Assembly (NCBI GenBank): GCA_965372385.1 | Contig: CBDVCD010000179.1 | Span: 1-7,117, forward strand | Direction of reading: 5' to 3' | DNA length: 7,117 bases | Origin: JASJBU01 sp965372385 | GTDB taxonomy: Bacteria > Pseudomonadota > Gammaproteobacteria > Chromatiales > Chromatiaceae | In this document: one piece after another, positions 6,052 to 7,117 of the stretch | Layout: every line of letters begins with the position of its first letter | Position numbering within the stretch: the stretch's first letter is position 1 | The notes under the pieces: generated by a model | What the model saw: the letters and a program-made list of their open reading frames with translations, nothing else | What the model was told of the DNA's origin: nothing | The model's database searches: none | Made by a program: the position numbers and the translations under genes

Positions 6052-6880
6052 GGCGTACTTCCATCTGTTGGCTTTGATGATCGGCAATGGTCCGCATCTC
6101 GTCCAGCAGGAGGTGCAGTGGCGGTATGTTGAAATCGCGTTCCAGCAGGGTCGGAAAGACACCGAAGCGCTGGTAAGCGTAGTCGAGCAGCTCCCACACC
6201 GGGTCAATGACATCGGCGCCATGGGTATCGACGCGCAGATCCTCCGCCTCCACATAGTGGCCGGCGATGTGGCAGTAGACGATGCGGTCCGCCGTGATGC
6301 GGTCGATGAAGGCATAAGGGTCGTAAGCGTGGTTGATGCTGTTGACGTAGATATTGTTGACATCCAGATGTAGATCGCAGTCAGCCTCCTCGATCACGGC
6401 ATTGAGAAAGTTGATCTCCTCCATCCGTTTGCCGGGTGCGGCATAGTAGGAGACATTCTCCATACCGATGCGCCGCTCGAGGATCTCCTGCACCCGGCGG
6501 ATGCGCTGCGCCACATAGATGACCGCCTCTTCGGTGAAGGGGATCGGCATCAGATCGTAGAGATGTCCTCCCGCGGAGCTGTAGGAGAGATGCTCCGTGT
6601 AGGCACGCATCTGATGCTCGTCGAGAAAACACTTGAGATCGCGTAGAAACTGTTCATCCAGCGGATCGGGGCCACCGATGGAGAGTGACAGACCGTGACA
6701 GACAAAGGGATGACGCTCGGTCATGCGGCGGAATTTTCGCCCGAGCGCACCACCGACGTGCATCCAGTTTTCCGGCGCCACCTCCCAGAAATCGACCGCG
6801 CCGTCAGAAAGTGTCAGCGCATCATCCAGAAAGCCGCGGCGCAATCCGAGTCCGGCGCCTGATACAGGGTAAGAGTTCAT
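6029..6880 (-). CDS. hvfB: DUF692 multinuclear non-heme iron oxygenase (HvfB/BufB-type peptide maturase)
   Basis: TIM-barrel MNIO enzyme of 283 residues. Relatives use two or three iron atoms and O2 to convert Cys of a precursor peptide into oxazolone/thioamide or related groups. Family motifs appear in order: GAGLGLRR (8-15), FWEVAPENWM (31-40), HGLSLSIGG (62-70), YTEHLSYS (94-101), MENVSYY (140-146), LHLDVNNIYVNS (170-181) with His184 after it, YCHIAGHY (202-209), DTHG (218-221) and LLERDFNIP (245-253). Likely metal ligands are His62, Glu96 or His97, Glu141, Asn142, Asp173, His204, His208, Asp219 or His220, and Glu247; assigning individual irons needs a structure. I prefer ATG 6880 because the product then starts just before the conserved GAGLGLRR, although no Shine-Dalgarno site precedes it. 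TTG 6919 abuts a hairpin and is less likely. It lies 81 nt after the peptide gene. Confidence 0.93.
   Translation of the reverse strand: MNSYPVSGAGLGLRRGFLDDALTLSDGAVDFWEVAPENWMHVGGALGRKFRRMTERHPFVCHGLSLSIGGPDPLDEQFLRDLKCFLDEHQMRAYTEHLSYSSAGGHLYDLMPIPFTEEAVIYVAQRIRRVQEILERRIGMENVSYYAAPGKRMEEINFLNAVIEEADCDLHLDVNNIYVNSINHAYDPYAFIDRITADRIVYCHIAGHYVEAEDLRVDTHGADVIDPVWELLDYAYQRFGVFPTLLERDFNIPPLHLLLDEMRTIADHQSQQMEVRHEQLAQC
6058..6062 (-). promoter_or_regulatory. Ribosome binding site of hvfC inside the hvfB coding region
   Basis: The minus strand reads GGAAG, 6 nt before the ATG at 6051. It fixes the hvfC start within the last 23 nt of hvfB and argues against the much longer open frame reaching 6363. 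Confidence 0.6.
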
Positions 6881-6921
6881 GAAATAACCGATTGATAATG
6901 TGTTTAGCGGGATAAGCAACC

Positions 6922-6942
6922 CCCCGGTCCCGAAGGCCGGGG
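6922..6942 (-). promoter_or_regulatory. UUCG-loop hairpin between peptide gene and enzyme genes
   Basis: On the transcribed (minus) strand, CCCCGGCC, loop UUCG, then GGACCGGGG form an 8-bp all-GC stem with a single bulged A. A C(UUCG)G tetraloop is among the most stable in RNA. No U-tract follows (the RNA continues with GG then UUGCUUAUCCC), so full intrinsic termination is unlikely. It lies 19 nt after the peptide stop and 41 nt before the hvfB ATG. The expected effect is partial attenuation or 3'-end protection of the upstream message, making more precursor peptide than enzyme. Confidence 0.6.
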
Positions 6943-6961
6943 CTGTCTGCTGCCTCAGTTG

Positions 6962-7117
6962 TTACTTCTTGTTAGCGCCGCACTTGGCTTCACCACACTT
7001 ACCCTCGGTGGTCTTTTGAGCCCCCGCTTTATCGCCGCCACAGGAGCCCTCTTTTGCCTTATCACCGCCGCAGCTGCCTTCCGCGGATGTTTTATCGCCG
7101 CCACAGGAACCTTCTTT
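6962..7117 (-). CDS. hvfA: HvfA-like cysteine-repeat precursor peptide, C-terminal part (5' end outside window)
   Basis: The last 51 codons plus a TAA are visible; the start and any signal peptide lie beyond the right edge. The visible part is low-complexity, rich in Gly, Lys, Glu and Ala, with five Cys. It consists of three EGSCGGDK repeats followed by a linker (AGAQKTT) and the terminal EGKCGEAKCGANKK. HvfA-type ribosomally made copper-binding peptides carry EGKCG motifs whose Cys is turned into an oxazolone/thioamide pair by HvfB with HvfC. The last motif here matches that exactly, the next Cys is in the near-copy EAKCG, and the three upstream ones replace Lys by Ser. Position as first gene before hvfB, hvfC and a DoxX gene supports a modified metal-binding peptide. 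An unmodified metallothionein-like protein is less likely in this context. Family knowledge predicts an N-terminal signal peptide, which is not visible here. Confidence 0.9.
   Translation of the reverse strand, partial: KEGSCGGDKTSAEGSCGGDKAKEGSCGGDKAGAQKTTEGKCGEAKCGANKK
7028..7114 (-). repeat. Three in-frame 24-nt repeats encoding EGSCGGDK
   Basis: The units lie at 7091-7114, 7058-7081 and 7028-7051 on the minus strand, separated by 9 and 6 nt (TSA and AK). Each encodes EGSCGGDK exactly, while the codons differ (for example TGT or TGC for Cys, TCC or AGC for Ser, GGC or GGT for Gly). Conservation of protein over DNA indicates selection on the peptide motif rather than recent slippage. More units may lie beyond the window edge. 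Confidence 0.9.

Noticed and set aside
6052..6363. Extension of the hvfC reading frame upstream to 6363
   Set aside because: The extra residues are Ser/Thr-rich out-of-frame translation of hvfB; the DUF2063 domain begins after the ATG at 6051, which has its own ribosome site.
6962..7117. Cys-repeat peptide as a plain metallothionein or a CRISPR-like DNA repeat
   Set aside because: The repeats are conserved at the protein level with varying codons, the spacers are only 6-9 nt, and the gene directly precedes DUF692 and DUF2063 genes.

Overview
The window is about 7.1 kb of moderately GC-rich bacterial DNA and is almost completely coding. Gene content (a TauABC/SsuABC-type importer, a cytochrome b561-YceI pair arranged like Escherichia coli yceJ-yceI, a YhhW-type pirin, and an Hvf-type modified-peptide operon) points to a proteobacterium, most likely a gammaproteobacterium. 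This is inferred from gene families and order only; there is no rRNA or tRNA in the window.

Region 1 (1-2505, minus strand) is an ABC importer operon transcribed toward the left edge: a lipoprotein-type substrate-binding protein, an inner-membrane permease and an ATPase. The genes overlap by 4 nt at each junction (ATGA, then GTGA), so they are probably translationally coupled. The ATPase runs off the left edge. The family imports sulfonates, taurine, nitrate, pyrimidine precursors and similar small molecules; the substrate here cannot be read from the sequence.

Region 2 (2506-4575, plus strand) diverges from region 1 and is a tight cluster: a cytochrome b561-type di-heme membrane protein, a secreted YceI lipocalin-like protein 24 nt downstream, and a pirin-family bicupin 36 nt further on. 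A possible 29-codon leader ORF ends in a GTGA overlap with the cytochrome start. A 24-nt perfect palindrome (4603-4626) lies between this cluster and the convergent operon on its right.

Region 3 (4641-7117, minus strand) is the most interesting part. It reads hvfA-hvfB-hvfC-hvfX: a cysteine-repeat precursor peptide (only its C-terminal 51 residues are in the window), a DUF692 multinuclear non-heme iron oxygenase (MNIO), a DUF2063 partner protein and a DoxX-family membrane protein. Related systems convert Cys in EGKCG motifs to copper-binding oxazolone/thioamide groups. Here the peptide carries three EGSCGGDK repeats plus a terminal EGKCGEAKCG, so both canonical and variant candidate modification sites are present. 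A stable hairpin with a UUCG loop sits between the peptide gene and the enzyme genes and may set their expression ratio.

The main limits are the two truncated edge genes (ATPase C-terminus, HvfA N-terminus) and the absence of any tool-based homology search.
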